Shown here: positions 28,211 through 36,981 of the stretch, piece by piece | How the letters are laid out: every line of letters starts with the position of its first letter | How positions within the stretch are numbered: position 1 is the first letter of the stretch | NCBI RefSeq assembly: GCF_024753135.1 | Contig: NZ_JANUGP010000019.1 | Coordinates: 95,395 to 159,394, forward strand | Source: Streptomyces pyxinicus | GTDB lineage: Bacteria > Actinomycetota > Actinomycetes > Streptomycetales > Streptomycetaceae | Reading direction: 5' to 3' | Length of the DNA stretch: 64,000 nt | The notes under the pieces: generated by a model | What the model was told of the DNA's origin: nothing | Databases searched by the model: none | Seen by the model: only the letters and a program-made list of their open reading frames with translations | Made by a program: the position numbers and the translations under genes

Positions 28211-30076
28211 CTAGACCAGGCTGTCCCGCCAGGCCCGGTGCAGGTCGGCGTAGCGGCCGCTGGTGGTGACGAGGGTGCGGGGGTGGCCGTCCTCGATCAC
28301 CCGGCCGTGCTCCATCACCAGCACGCGGTCGGCGATCTCGACGGTGGAGAGGCGGTGCGCGATGACCACCGCGGTACGGCCGCGCAGGACCGTCGCCATG
28401 GCCTGCTGGACGGCCTGCTCGCCGGGGATGTCCAGGGAGCTGGTGGCCTCGTCCAAGATGAGGACCGCCGGGTCGGCGAGCAGGGCGCGGGCGAAGGCGA
28501 CCAGTTGGCGCTGGCCGGCGGAGATCCGGCCGCCGCGCCGGCGGACGTCGGTGTCGTAGCCGTCGGGCAGGGCGCTGATGAACTCGTGGGCGCCGATGGC
28601 CTTCGCGGCCCGCTCGATCTCCTGCCGGCCGGCGTCGGGCCGGCCGATGGCGATGTTGTCCGCGACCGTGCCGGAGAACAGGAACGCCTCCTGGGTCACC
28701 ATCACGACCCCGCGCCGCAGTTCGGGCACGGACAGCTCGCGCAGGTCGACCCCGTCGAGCAGGACGCGGCCCTCGGTGGGGTCGTAGAACCGGGCGAGGA
28801 GCTTGGCCAGGGTGGACTTGCCGGCGCCGGTGGTGCCGACGACGGCGACGGTCTGCCCGGCCGGCAGGGTCAGGTCGAAGCGGGGCAGCACCTCGCCGCC
28901 GGTGCGGTAGGCGAAGCGGACGCCGTCGAACACCACCTCTCGGCCCGGCAGTTCGTCCTCCAGCGGCGGGAGTTCGCGCGCGGTGACCGGTTCGGGCACG
29001 GACGGCTCCTGGGCCAGCAGGCCGGCGATCTTCTCCAGGGAGGCCGCGGCCGACTGGTAGGAGTTCAGGAACATGCCGAGCCGGTCGATGGGGTCGTACA
29101 GGCGGCGCAGATAGAGCACGGCCGCCGCCAGCACGCCCAGTTCCAGCGAGCCGGACGCCACCCGGTAGGCGCCCCACAGCACGATGCCCGCGACCGCCGT
29201 GTTGGCCACCAGCCGGGAGCCGACCACATAGCGGGCCATCTCCAGCAGGGTGTCCCCGTTGGTCCGCTCGTGGGTCCGGTTCAGCAGCGCGAACTCGCCC
29301 TCGTTGGCGGTCTCCCGGCGGAAGGCGCGCACCGGGCGGATGCCGTTCACCGTCTCCACGAACTTCACGATCACCGAGGCGATCGCCGTCGACCGCGAGC
29401 GGAACGCCCGCCCGGCGCGCCGCTGGTAGAGCCGGACCAGCAGGTACAGCGGTACGAAGGAGGCCACCGCGACGGCGCCGAGTCCGAGGTCGAGCCAGAG
29501 CAGCATCGCCGAGATGTACACGAAGGACAGCAGGACGGTGACGAGTTCCTGGAGGCCCTCGTCGAGGAGTTCGCGCAGCGACTCCACGTCGGTGGTGGAG
29601 CGGGAGATCAGCCGGCCGGAGGTGTAGCGCTCGTGGAAGTCGACGCTGAGCGCCTGCGCGTGCCGGAAGATCCGGCCCCGCAGGTCCAGCAGGACGTCCT
29701 GGCTGACCCGCGCGGAAACCTGGATGAACGCGAACTGGAGGACGCCGGAGGCGAGGGCGCACAGAAGATAGCCGACGCCCACCGCGACCAGCGGGCCGTG
29801 CCGGTCCTCCCGGAACGCCGGTACGGCGCGGTCGATGGCGTACGCCACCAGCAGCGGGCCGGTCTGCACGGCCGCCTGTTGCAGCAGGAGCAGCAGGACG
29901 GTCAGGGCGACGCGGGGCTTCATCGGCGCGAGCAGCGAGCGCAGCAGGGCGGCGGTGGCGCCGGGCGGGGTGGGCAGGACGTCCCGGTCGAAGGGGTCGT
30001 CGTCGCCGGTGGTGCCGTGGGGGCGGACGGGTTCCTCTGGTTCGGTGCCGGTAGGGGTGGAGGCGGTGGTGGTCAA
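28211..30076 (-). CDS. ABC exporter half-transporter, pair 1, subunit B
   Basis: A 621-residue half-transporter: type IV exporter membrane domain (about 45-340) and ATPase (about 375-610). Walker A is VVGTTGAGKSTL, the signature is ISAGQRQLVAFARALL, Walker B is VLILDEATSSLD with the catalytic Glu, and the H-loop is VIAHRLSTVE. The N-terminus is a short Thr/Pro-rich stretch. Its ATG overlaps the stop of the upstream half-transporter gene by four bases (ATGA), so they form a heterodimer. This subunit supplies the fully catalytic Walker B, its partner the degenerate one. The substrate is unknown; drugs or lipids are typical. Confidence 0.93.
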   Translation of the reverse strand: MTTTASTPTGTEPEEPVRPHGTTGDDDPFDRDVLPTPPGATAALLRSLLAPMKPRVALTVLLLLLQQAAVQTGPLLVAYAIDRAVPAFREDRHGPLVAVGVGYLLCALASGVLQFAFIQVSARVSQDVLLDLRGRIFRHAQALSVDFHERYTSGRLISRSTTDVESLRELLDEGLQELVTVLLSFVYISAMLLWLDLGLGAVAVASFVPLYLLVRLYQRRAGRAFRSRSTAIASVIVKFVETVNGIRPVRAFRRETANEGEFALLNRTHERTNGDTLLEMARYVVGSRLVANTAVAGIVLWGAYRVASGSLELGVLAAAVLYLRRLYDPIDRLGMFLNSYQSAAASLEKIAGLLAQEPSVPEPVTARELPPLEDELPGREVVFDGVRFAYRTGGEVLPRFDLTLPAGQTVAVVGTTGAGKSTLAKLLARFYDPTEGRVLLDGVDLRELSVPELRRGVVMVTQEAFLFSGTVADNIAIGRPDAGRQEIERAAKAIGAHEFISALPDGYDTDVRRRGGRISAGQRQLVAFARALLADPAVLILDEATSSLDIPGEQAVQQAMATVLRGRTAVVIAHRLSTVEIADRVLVMEHGRVIEDGHPRTLVTTSGRYADLHRAWRDSLV

Positions 30077-31941
30077 CGGGGGTCGTCCTCCTGTGCGCCG
30101 GGCGGGGGCCCGGAAGGTGCGCCGGGCTCTGTCCCGGAAGGTGCGCCGGACTCTGCGCTCTGCTGGGCTCCGGACATCAGACGGGCGTACTCGGGGTGGT
30201 CGCGCAGCAGTTCCTGGTGGGTGCCGACGGCGGCGACGCGGCCGCCGGAGAGCAGGGCGACGCGGTCGGCCAGCAGCACGGTCGAGGGGCGGTGGGCGAC
30301 GATCAGGGCGGTGGTGTCGGCGAGCACCTCGCGCAGCGCGGCCTCGACGGCGGCCTCGGTATGCACGTCCAGGGCGGACAGCGGGTCGTCCAGGACGAGG
30401 AAGTCGGGCCGGCCCACGACCGCGCGGGCCAGGGCGAGGCGCTGGCGCTGGCCGCCGGACAGGCTCAGACCCTGCTCGCCGACCCGGGTGTCGGTTCCGT
30501 CGGGCAGCGCGTGCGCGAAGCCGGCCTGGGCGACGGCGAGGGCCCGGTCGAGGTCGGCCCGGTCCGCGCCCTCGGGTGCGCCCATGAGGACGTTGTCCCC
30601 GACGCTCGCGGAGAACAGCGTGGGTTCCTCGAAGGCGACGGCGACCCGGGCGCGCAGTTCCGCGCGGGGCATGGCCGTGATGTCGACGCCGTCCAGGGTG
30701 ATACGGCCGGACGTGACCTCGTGCAGACGCGGTACGAGCGCGGTCAGCGTGGTCTTGCCGCTGCCGGTCGCGCCGACCAGGGCCAGCGACTCACCGGGGC
30801 GGATGTGCAGGTCGACGCCGGTGAGCAGGGGCGGGGAGCCGGGAGGCGCGTCCGGGTAGCGGAAGCGGACGTCCTCGAAGCGCAGTCCGGTGGCGGTGGT
30901 GGCGTCGGAGGGGCGGGCCGCCTGCGCGGTCGTGGCCGACTCCCGCTCCGGTTCCTCGTCCAGCACCTCGAAGTACCGTTCCGTCGCCGTCGCCGCCTCC
31001 TGGCTCATCGCGAGCAGGAAGCCGATCGAGTCCACCGGCCAGCGCAGCGCGAGGGCCGTGCTGAGGAAGGCGACCAGGGTGCCCGCGGACAGCGTCCCGT
31101 CCGCGACCCGGACCGCGCCCAGCACCAGGGCGGCGCCGATCGCCAGCTCGGGGAGGGTCACGATGACGGCCCAGATGGCGGCCAGCAGCCGCGCCTTGCG
31201 CAGTTCCGTGCCGCGCAGGCCGGCCGTGAGCGTGTGGAACGCCCGGGCCTGGCTGCGGTGCCGGCCGAAGCCCTTGATGACGCGGATGCCGAGCACGCTC
31301 TCCTCGACGAGCGTGGTCAGGTCGCCGACCTGGTCCTGGGCGCGCCGGGCCACCTCCGCGTACCGCCGCTCGAAGACCGCGCAGGTCCACATCACGGGGA
31401 TCACGGGCCCGAGGACGACCAGGCCGAGGGTCCAGTCCTGGAGCAGCATGATGATGACGCCGACCAGGATGGTCACGCCGTTGACGAGCAGGAACGTCAG
31501 CGGGAAGGCGAGGAACATCCGCACGAGCATCAGGTCGGTGGTGCCCCGGGAGAGCAGCTGGCCCGAGGCCCAGCGGTCGTGGAAGGCGATCGGCAGCCGC
31601 TGGAGGTGCCGGTAGAGGTCGGCCCGCATCGACGCCTCGACGTGCGACAGCGGCCGGGCGACCAGCCAGCGCCGGAAGCCGAACAGGACCGCCTCCGCGA
31701 TGCCGAGCAGCAGCAGGTACAGCGCGCCGAGCCAGATGCCGCCGAAGTCCTGGCCGGCGACCGGGCCGTCGACCATCCACTTCAGGACGAGCGGGATGAC
31801 CAGGCCGGTACAGGACGCCACGATCGCGATGAACGCGGCGCTGAACAGCCGGGCGCGGACGGGGCGGACGTACGGCCACAGCCGCAGCAGGGCGCGGACC
31901 GCTGAGCGGCCGGTCTCGGGGGTTGCACGTGTCGTGGGCAT
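30073..31941 (-). CDS. ABC exporter half-transporter, pair 1, subunit A
   Basis: A 622-residue half-transporter with membrane domain (about 25-330) and ATPase (about 360-590). Walker A VGATGSGKTTL and signature LSLSGGQRQRLALARAV are canonical, but Walker B ends LDDPLSALD, with Asp replacing the catalytic Glu, as in one subunit of many heterodimeric exporters. The H-loop is IVAHRPSTV. A Ser/Gly/Pro-rich tail of about 35 residues ends the protein. ATG 31941 begins MPTTRATPETGRS; the frame extends further upstream without support. A perfect 12-bp palindrome lies 69 bases upstream. It is coupled to the next gene by a 4-base overlap. Confidence 0.93.
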   Translation of the reverse strand: MPTTRATPETGRSAVRALLRLWPYVRPVRARLFSAAFIAIVASCTGLVIPLVLKWMVDGPVAGQDFGGIWLGALYLLLLGIAEAVLFGFRRWLVARPLSHVEASMRADLYRHLQRLPIAFHDRWASGQLLSRGTTDLMLVRMFLAFPLTFLLVNGVTILVGVIIMLLQDWTLGLVVLGPVIPVMWTCAVFERRYAEVARRAQDQVGDLTTLVEESVLGIRVIKGFGRHRSQARAFHTLTAGLRGTELRKARLLAAIWAVIVTLPELAIGAALVLGAVRVADGTLSAGTLVAFLSTALALRWPVDSIGFLLAMSQEAATATERYFEVLDEEPERESATTAQAARPSDATTATGLRFEDVRFRYPDAPPGSPPLLTGVDLHIRPGESLALVGATGSGKTTLTALVPRLHEVTSGRITLDGVDITAMPRAELRARVAVAFEEPTLFSASVGDNVLMGAPEGADRADLDRALAVAQAGFAHALPDGTDTRVGEQGLSLSGGQRQRLALARAVVGRPDFLVLDDPLSALDVHTEAAVEAALREVLADTTALIVAHRPSTVLLADRVALLSGGRVAAVGTHQELLRDHPEYARLMSGAQQSAESGAPSGTEPGAPSGPPPGAQEDDPR

Positions 31942-32009
31942 CACCGGCGAGGTTACGGACCGAGGCCGCCGCCGCCCACCGAGTTTCGGCCCGGTCCGGT
32001 TCCCACGTT

Positions 32010-32021
32010 GGTCGTACGACC
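32010..32021. promoter_or_regulatory. 12-bp palindrome upstream of ABC exporter pair 1
   Basis: GGTCGTACGACC is a perfect palindrome in the 248-base interval upstream of the first exporter gene. Multidrug exporter genes are often controlled by TetR or MarR repressors at such sites, but no regulator gene is adjacent. The rest of the interval (31942-32189) contains no gene. Confidence 0.35.
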
Positions 32022-32189
32022 TGGGTTTTCCGGACATCGCGGGTGGGGCCGGGGGCCGGGGCCGGTGGATCGGACGACGCCCGTGGGTGGGGCCGTGGGG
32101 CGGGGCTGGCCGATCGGAGGACGCCGGCGCGAACGGTCGCGCGACACACCGTCCCGCGCCGCGGGTCGCTCCCCCTCTCCCCCGAGTCC

Positions 32190-33953
32190 CTACTCCTCCG
32201 GATCGTCCCCGTGCCACGTCCGCCACAGTGCCGCGTACGCCCCGCCGGCCCGTACCAGGTCCTCGTGCCGGCCCAGTTCGGTGAGGCGGCCGCCCTCCAT
32301 CACCGCCACCCGGTCGGCGTCGTGGGCGGTGTGCAGGCGGTGGGCGATGGCGATGACCGTACGGCCGCGCAGTACGGCGGCGAGGGCGCGCTCGGTGTGC
32401 CGGGCCGTGGCGGGGTCGAGGAGGGCGGTCGCCTCGTCCAGGATCAGCGTGTGCGGGTCGGCCAGCACCACCCGGGCCAGCGCCAGTTGCTGTGCCCCGG
32501 AGCCGTCGGTCGGGCAGCCTCCCGGGCCCAGTGCCGAGTCGAGGCCGTCCGGCAGCGCGCGGACCCAGTCCTCGGCGCCCACCGCGGCGAGCGCCGCCCA
32601 CAGGTCGCCGTCCGTGGCGGACGGCTCGGCGATCAGCAGGTTGTCGCGGACCGTGCCCAGGAACACGTGGTGCTCCTGGGTGACCAGCACCACCTGGCGG
32701 CGCAGCAGCTCAGGGGCCAGGTCGGCGACCGGTACCCCGCCCACCGTCACCGTGCCGCCGCCCGGCCGGTCGATGCCGGCGAGCAGCCGGCTGAGCGTCG
32801 TCTTGCCGGCGCCCGAGGGACCCACCACCGCGAGCCGTTCCCCGGGCCGTACCGTCAGGTCGACCCCGGCCAGTACCTCGCCGCCGCGCGGATAGGCGTA
32901 CCGGACCCCGCGCACCTCGATCAGGTCGTCGGCCGGGACCGGCGACCCGGCCCCGGCGGTCCCGCGCGGCGCCTTCGCCAGGCCCTCCACGCGGGCGAAC
33001 GAGGCGCCGCTGCTCTGGAGTTGCTCCACCCGCATCAGGATCTGGTCCAGCGGTTCGGTGAACTGCCGCAGGTACAGCGCCGCCGCGACCACCGCGCCGA
33101 TCCCGACCGCGCCCCGCGCGTGCAGCCACCCGCCGAGCAGCAGCACCCCGGCGACGGGCACGGTGTACGTCACCTCGACGGCCGGGAAGAACACCGTGCG
33201 CAGGTACAGGGTGTGGAAGCGGGCGCGACGGGACGCCTCCAGCGCGTCCCGGCTCGCCGCGATCCGCCGCTTCCGCAGCCCGAAGGCCTCCACGGTCCGG
33301 GCCCCGGCCGCCGTGGCCGCCACGATCTCGGCCACCTCGGAGGTCGCCGCGCCCTCCGCGAGATAGCCGTCCCTGGCCCGCCGCAGATACCAGCGCAGCG
33401 CCAGCCAGATGGGGGTCAGCCCGAGCAGTCCGAACAGTCCGAGCAGCGGGTCGAGCGCGCACACCGCGCCCAGGACGAACAGCGCCTGCACGGTGTTGAC
33501 CAGCAGTTCGGGGCCGACGTCGCGCAGGGTGGTGCCGACCGTCGCCACGTCCGCCGTGCCGCGCGCCGTCAGGTCGCCGGTGCCGGCCCGCTCCACCACG
33601 GACGCCGGCAGCGCCAGCACCCGGTCGACGTACTCCTCGCGCACCCGGGCCAGCGTCCGCTCGCCGAAGCGGTGGCCGACGTACCGCGCCCAGCGGGCCA
33701 GCAGCAGCTGGGCCGGCGCGCACAGCAGGATCCACAGGGCCAGCCGGTCCACCGCGCCGGCCCCGCCGCCCGCGCGCACCTCGTCCACGATCCGGCCGAC
33801 CAGCCACGGCCCGACCAGCCCCACGCCGGCCGCCAGCGCGTTCAGCAGCAGCACGGCGGCGAACGCCCGCCCGTCGGCCCGCGCGAGCCGCACCATGGTC
33901 CGCCGTACCGCCGCCCGGTCGGCGACCGGCAGCAGCCCCTCGCCCGCCGTCAT
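32190..33953 (-). CDS. ABC exporter half-transporter, pair 2, catalytic subunit with degenerate signature
   Basis: A 587-residue half-transporter. The membrane domain covers about 30-310. The ATPase has an intact Walker A (VVGPSGAGKTTL), Walker B with catalytic Glu (LILDEATALLD) and H-loop (IAIAHRLHT), but the signature is degenerate: GCPTDGSGAQQLALARVV instead of LSGGQ. In a heterodimer its Walker motifs pair with the partner's signature, and the partner has a perfect LSGGQRQRL. So this subunit supplies the ATP-binding half of the only complete site. It is joined to the upstream partner gene through a 12-codon mini-ORF with overlapping stop/start codons. Fragments homologous to its 3' part recur near 36.2 kb. 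Confidence 0.92.
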   Translation of the reverse strand: MTAGEGLLPVADRAAVRRTMVRLARADGRAFAAVLLLNALAAGVGLVGPWLVGRIVDEVRAGGGAGAVDRLALWILLCAPAQLLLARWARYVGHRFGERTLARVREEYVDRVLALPASVVERAGTGDLTARGTADVATVGTTLRDVGPELLVNTVQALFVLGAVCALDPLLGLFGLLGLTPIWLALRWYLRRARDGYLAEGAATSEVAEIVAATAAGARTVEAFGLRKRRIAASRDALEASRRARFHTLYLRTVFFPAVEVTYTVPVAGVLLLGGWLHARGAVGIGAVVAAALYLRQFTEPLDQILMRVEQLQSSGASFARVEGLAKAPRGTAGAGSPVPADDLIEVRGVRYAYPRGGEVLAGVDLTVRPGERLAVVGPSGAGKTTLSRLLAGIDRPGGGTVTVGGVPVADLAPELLRRQVVLVTQEHHVFLGTVRDNLLIAEPSATDGDLWAALAAVGAEDWVRALPDGLDSALGPGGCPTDGSGAQQLALARVVLADPHTLILDEATALLDPATARHTERALAAVLRGRTVIAIAHRLHTAHDADRVAVMEGGRLTELGRHEDLVRAGGAYAALWRTWHGDDPEE

Positions 33954-33988
33954 CGGGCCACCTCCTCGGCGTCCTCGCCCGCCGTCAT
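33950..33988 (-). CDS. 12-codon linker mini-ORF coupling the two pair-2 ABC genes
   Basis: Between the two half-transporter genes lies the tiny frame MTAGEDAEEVAR. Its ATG overlaps the stop of the upstream gene (ATGA), and its stop overlaps the ATG of the downstream gene (ATGA). It exists because the junction has been tandemly duplicated. It may simply pass ribosomes on; a functional peptide is unlikely. No database recognition is possible. Confidence 0.4.
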   Translation of the reverse strand: MTAGEDAEEVAR

Positions 33989-34020
33989 CGGGCCATCTCC
34001 TCGGTGTCCTCGGCCGCCAC
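33951..34020. repeat. 35-bp imperfect tandem duplication at the ABC gene junction
   Basis: The unit at 33951-33985 (beginning CATCGGGCCACCTCCTCGG) is repeated at 33986-34020 with about five substitutions, including CATCGGGCCATCTCCTCGG. It covers the end of one gene and the start of the next, so the duplication preserved both coding ends and created the mini-ORF. Confidence 0.75.
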
Positions 34021-35706
34021 GTCCCGCGCGACCAGCCGCCGGTAGCCCGGCTCCGCGCGCAGCAGCCGCCGGTGCGGGCCGCTCGCGGCCACCTTGCCGT
34101 CCACCAGGAACAGCACGGTGTCCGCCCGGTCCAGCACCAGCGGCGAGGTCGACGCCACCACCGTCGTACGGCCCTCGCGTGCCTGCCGCAGCCGCTCGGC
34201 GACCGTCGTCTCGGTGTGCGCGTCCAGTGCCGAGGTCGGCTCCACCGCCAGCAGCACTTCCGCGTCGGCCAGCAACGCCCTTGCCAGCCGCAGCCGTTGC
34301 CGCTGACCGCCGGACAGGCTGCGGCCCTGCCCGGTCACCCACGAGTCGGGGCCGTCCGGCAAGGCACGCACCACGTCCTCGGCGGCGGCCGCCCGCACCG
34401 CCCGTCCGAGTGCCGCGTCGTCGGCCGGCCGACCGGCCGCCACGACCTCCCGCAGCGGCCCCGCGAACAGGTCCGCCTCGTTGTCCGCGACCAGGATCCG
34501 CTCCCGTACGGCGTCCAGCGGGACCGCGTCCAGCCGGGTCCCGCCCCAGGTGACGTCGGTCGGCCCGTACCGCCCCAGCCGGTCCACCACGGCAACGGCG
34601 TCGGCCGGGCGGGCGGTGACCAGCGCGGTCAGCCGGCCCGGTACGACCCGGGCGCCGGACACGGGATCCACCAGCTCGGCGGGCCCGGGAGGCGGCGTCT
34701 GCGTGCCGGTGTCCGGTTCCGGCGCCAGCCGCAGCAGCCCGACCACCCGGCGTGCCGCCACCACGCCCCGGTTCAGCTCGTAGGCCAGCTCCACGAAGAA
34801 CGCCACCGGACCGATCAGCACCGCCACATAGCCGTACACCGACACCAGTTCGCCGACGCTGATCCGCCCCTCGGCGGCGAGGCGCGCGGCGAGCCAGGTC
34901 ACCACCGCCAGGAACAGGGTCGGCAGGCCCACGCCGAGCGCCTGCACCCAGCTCGCCACCGCGCCCACCCGGTAGCCCTGCGCCCGCAGCCGCCCCGAGT
35001 CGCGCCGGTACGCGTCCGCGAACAGCCCTTTGCCACCGAGACCGTTGAGGACGCGCAGCCCGCCCGCGAGGTCGCCGATCCGCGCGGTCAGCACACCCTG
35101 CCGCTCCCGGTACTCGCTCTCGGCGCCCTGGAGCCGCAGCGTCAACGGCCCGGTGAGCAGCGCCAGCACCGGCAGCCCGAGCAGCACCACCGCGGCCAGC
35201 GGCGCCGAGATGCCCAGCAGCAGCGCCGCGACCACCGCGTAGACCACGACCGAGCCGACACCGGGGCCGACCACGGTCAGCGCCTGCGCCAGGATCTGCA
35301 CGTCACCGACGCCGATCGTCACGACCTCGCCGGCCCCGGCCCGGCGCGACAGCGCGGCACCGAGCCGCACGGTGTGCCCCACCACCAGTTTCACCGTGCG
35401 GAAGTTGGCGTCCATCCGCACCCGGGTCATCGTCCGGTGCCGCAGGATGCTCACCCACGCGTTCAGCGCGCCGAGCGCGAACATCACCCCCGTCCAGCCG
35501 GCCAGCACCGCGGACCGCCCCGGCACCAGCCCGTCGTCCACGGCCCGCGCCATCAGGTACGGCTGCGCCGCCATCAGCACCATCCACGCACTGCCCAGCA
35601 GCGCCCCGGCCGCCGAGCGCCCCCGCTGGCACATCACCAGCCACCACAGATAGCGCCAGCCACCACGGGTGTCCGGCGCCCCGGGGTCCTCGTACGCGTC
35701 GATCAT
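33985..35706 (-). CDS. ABC exporter half-transporter, pair 2, subunit lacking a P-loop
   Basis: A 573-residue half-transporter with a normal membrane domain (about 20-310). The ATPase is strongly degenerate: where Walker A should be, the sequence reads LTALVTARPADAVAVVDRL, with no GxxxxGK(S/T). Walker B is LLAVEPTSALD and the H-loop His is replaced (VVASTSPLVLD). Yet the signature GRSLSGGQRQRLRLARALL is perfect. It therefore cannot bind ATP normally but can complete the partner's site. ATG 35706 follows GGGGGACGG; an upstream ATG at 35772 lacks support. It is the first gene of the pair and is coupled downstream through the mini-ORF. Confidence 0.9.
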   Translation of the reverse strand: MIDAYEDPGAPDTRGGWRYLWWLVMCQRGRSAAGALLGSAWMVLMAAQPYLMARAVDDGLVPGRSAVLAGWTGVMFALGALNAWVSILRHRTMTRVRMDANFRTVKLVVGHTVRLGAALSRRAGAGEVVTIGVGDVQILAQALTVVGPGVGSVVVYAVVAALLLGISAPLAAVVLLGLPVLALLTGPLTLRLQGAESEYRERQGVLTARIGDLAGGLRVLNGLGGKGLFADAYRRDSGRLRAQGYRVGAVASWVQALGVGLPTLFLAVVTWLAARLAAEGRISVGELVSVYGYVAVLIGPVAFFVELAYELNRGVVAARRVVGLLRLAPEPDTGTQTPPPGPAELVDPVSGARVVPGRLTALVTARPADAVAVVDRLGRYGPTDVTWGGTRLDAVPLDAVRERILVADNEADLFAGPLREVVAAGRPADDAALGRAVRAAAAEDVVRALPDGPDSWVTGQGRSLSGGQRQRLRLARALLADAEVLLAVEPTSALDAHTETTVAERLRQAREGRTTVVASTSPLVLDRADTVLFLVDGKVAASGPHRRLLRAEPGYRRLVARDVAAEDTEEMAR

Positions 35707-35832
35707 CCGTCCCCCGGTCGGCTCGCCCTGCGGGAACGCCGAACCTATCCGGGGCCGACCGGAGCGCTCCAACGAATATCGGGCAGGCGCCGTGTCAGTC
35801 GGCCGCGAGGGCGGCGGAGATCAGGCCGGCGC

Positions 35833-35920
35833 CCATCCACTTCAGGACGAGCGGCATGACCGGGCTGGTGCGGGACGCCGTGATCGCGATGGACGCGGCG
35901 GGGAAACAGCGGGGCTCGGC
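35833..35920 (-). pseudogene. Fragment of an ABC exporter membrane domain
   Basis: About 88 bases resemble the start of the pair-1 subunit A gene (31773-31862) at roughly 85% identity by eye. Translated on the minus strand they give FPAASIAITAS and MPLVLKWMGAG, against FSAAFIAIVAS and IPLVLKWMVDG in the intact gene. No start or continuation is found, so it is a relic. Confidence 0.7.
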
Positions 35921-36141
35921 CCTTTCGCGTGGGCGTTGCCCTGCTTCTCCACGGTCGGGTGAACCCGGTTCGATGCCTTCGGGGTTGCCGGCCCCGCAGA
36001 AAGGCGACGAGTCGCGGCTCGGCCGCAGGAGCGACCTCTGCCGCGCTTCTGGTCCTGCGGCTCATCGCGGCCGGACGCACCCCACAGGACGCCGAAGAGT
36101 GGGCCGCGGAGTGCCCAGCGTGGCAGCGGGCGCAAACGGGC

Positions 36142-36210
36142 AGGCGATGGCGATGGCCCTACGGCCACGCAGTACGGCGGTGGGGGCGCGCTCGGTGTGC
36201 CAGGCCCTGG
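36142..36210 (-). pseudogene. Fragment of an ABC exporter ATPase domain
   Basis: About 70 bases match the region of the pair-2 gene around 32341-32410. On the minus strand they encode HTERAPTAVLRGRRAIAIA, compared with HTERALAAVLRGRTVIAIAH in the intact protein, just before the H-loop. The frame then diverges. Together with the fragment 220 bases away it shows that an exporter gene pair once extended here or was partially duplicated. Confidence 0.7.
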
Positions 36211-36386
36211 AGTCGGCCCGGCCACGCAGGCGGCCTCGGATTCCCGCGCTCACGGCGCGGACGGGCACCATGCGGGCGCGGGCGTCGGCGGTCGCGTCTC
36301 AGCGCACTGCGGCCACCCGAGCGCTGGAGGTCGCACACCGTCACCTGGAGGCTCCGCCCGCTACCGCGCACCCGTGGTTCCACGGC

Positions 36387-36800
36387 ATGAGCCCCACAGT
36401 GGCCGATCCATCCGACACCGACGCATGGAACGCGTACCTCGCCGAGAGCAACGCCAAGCAGGCACGCAAACGGGTGGCGGCCGATGTGCTGCTGCGGGAT
36501 CCGTCCGGCCGCGTACTCCTGGTGAACCTCACCTACAAACCGGGATGGCGGAGGCGAACGGGCCACCGGGGGGTGCGGTGTGCCGTGAACTGATGGAGGA
36601 ACTCGGTGTACGCGTCGCACTGCTCGGGCTGCTGGTGGTGGACCGGGCGGCTCCGCAGAGACCTTGGGACGATCAGCTCGCGTTCGTCGTCGACGGCGGT
36701 ACCCGCCATGTGATCGACTGCGTCCCGCTGCCGAACCCCCAGCGGGCAGAGGCATGGCTACGCACGTTGCTGTGGTCCCGTCCGAATTGGTGCGGGACGG
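36387..36800 (+). pseudogene. NUDIX hydrolase, internally deleted and frameshifted
   Basis: The N-terminal frame starts at ATG 36387 (MSPTVADPSDTDAWNAYLAE) and reads through the first strands (RVLLVNLTYKPGW), then ends early at 36593. The next frame over continues the fold: MAEANGPPGGAVCRELMEELGV is most of a NUDIX box, then LLGLLVVDRAAPQRPWDDQLAFVVDGG. The junction lacks about five codons (the expected LPGG) and changes frame. In addition the first Glu of the box appears replaced by Gly (ANGPP where an ANEPP-like sequence is usual). The 3' end fades near 36800. It is a relic with no function expected. Confidence 0.75.
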
Positions 36801-36981
36801 GGCCGGACGACGGTCGCCGATCCATCGGAAAGGCCTCCCGACCTTTCCTCCACGCGGCGGCGAGCTCATCTCCTCACCACCAAGTGACCCTCATATGTGC
36901 CAAGTTCGCATCCGCGTCGTTCCCCTGCGATGATCGGCCGCTGACGTTCTGGCACATTCACGGAGCTGAGTTGGGGGAAGG

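Noticed and set aside
28238..34553. Very long plus-strand frames (873 and 876 codons) opposite the ABC exporters
   Set aside because: Shadows of the minus-strand transporter genes; no domains or ribosome sites.
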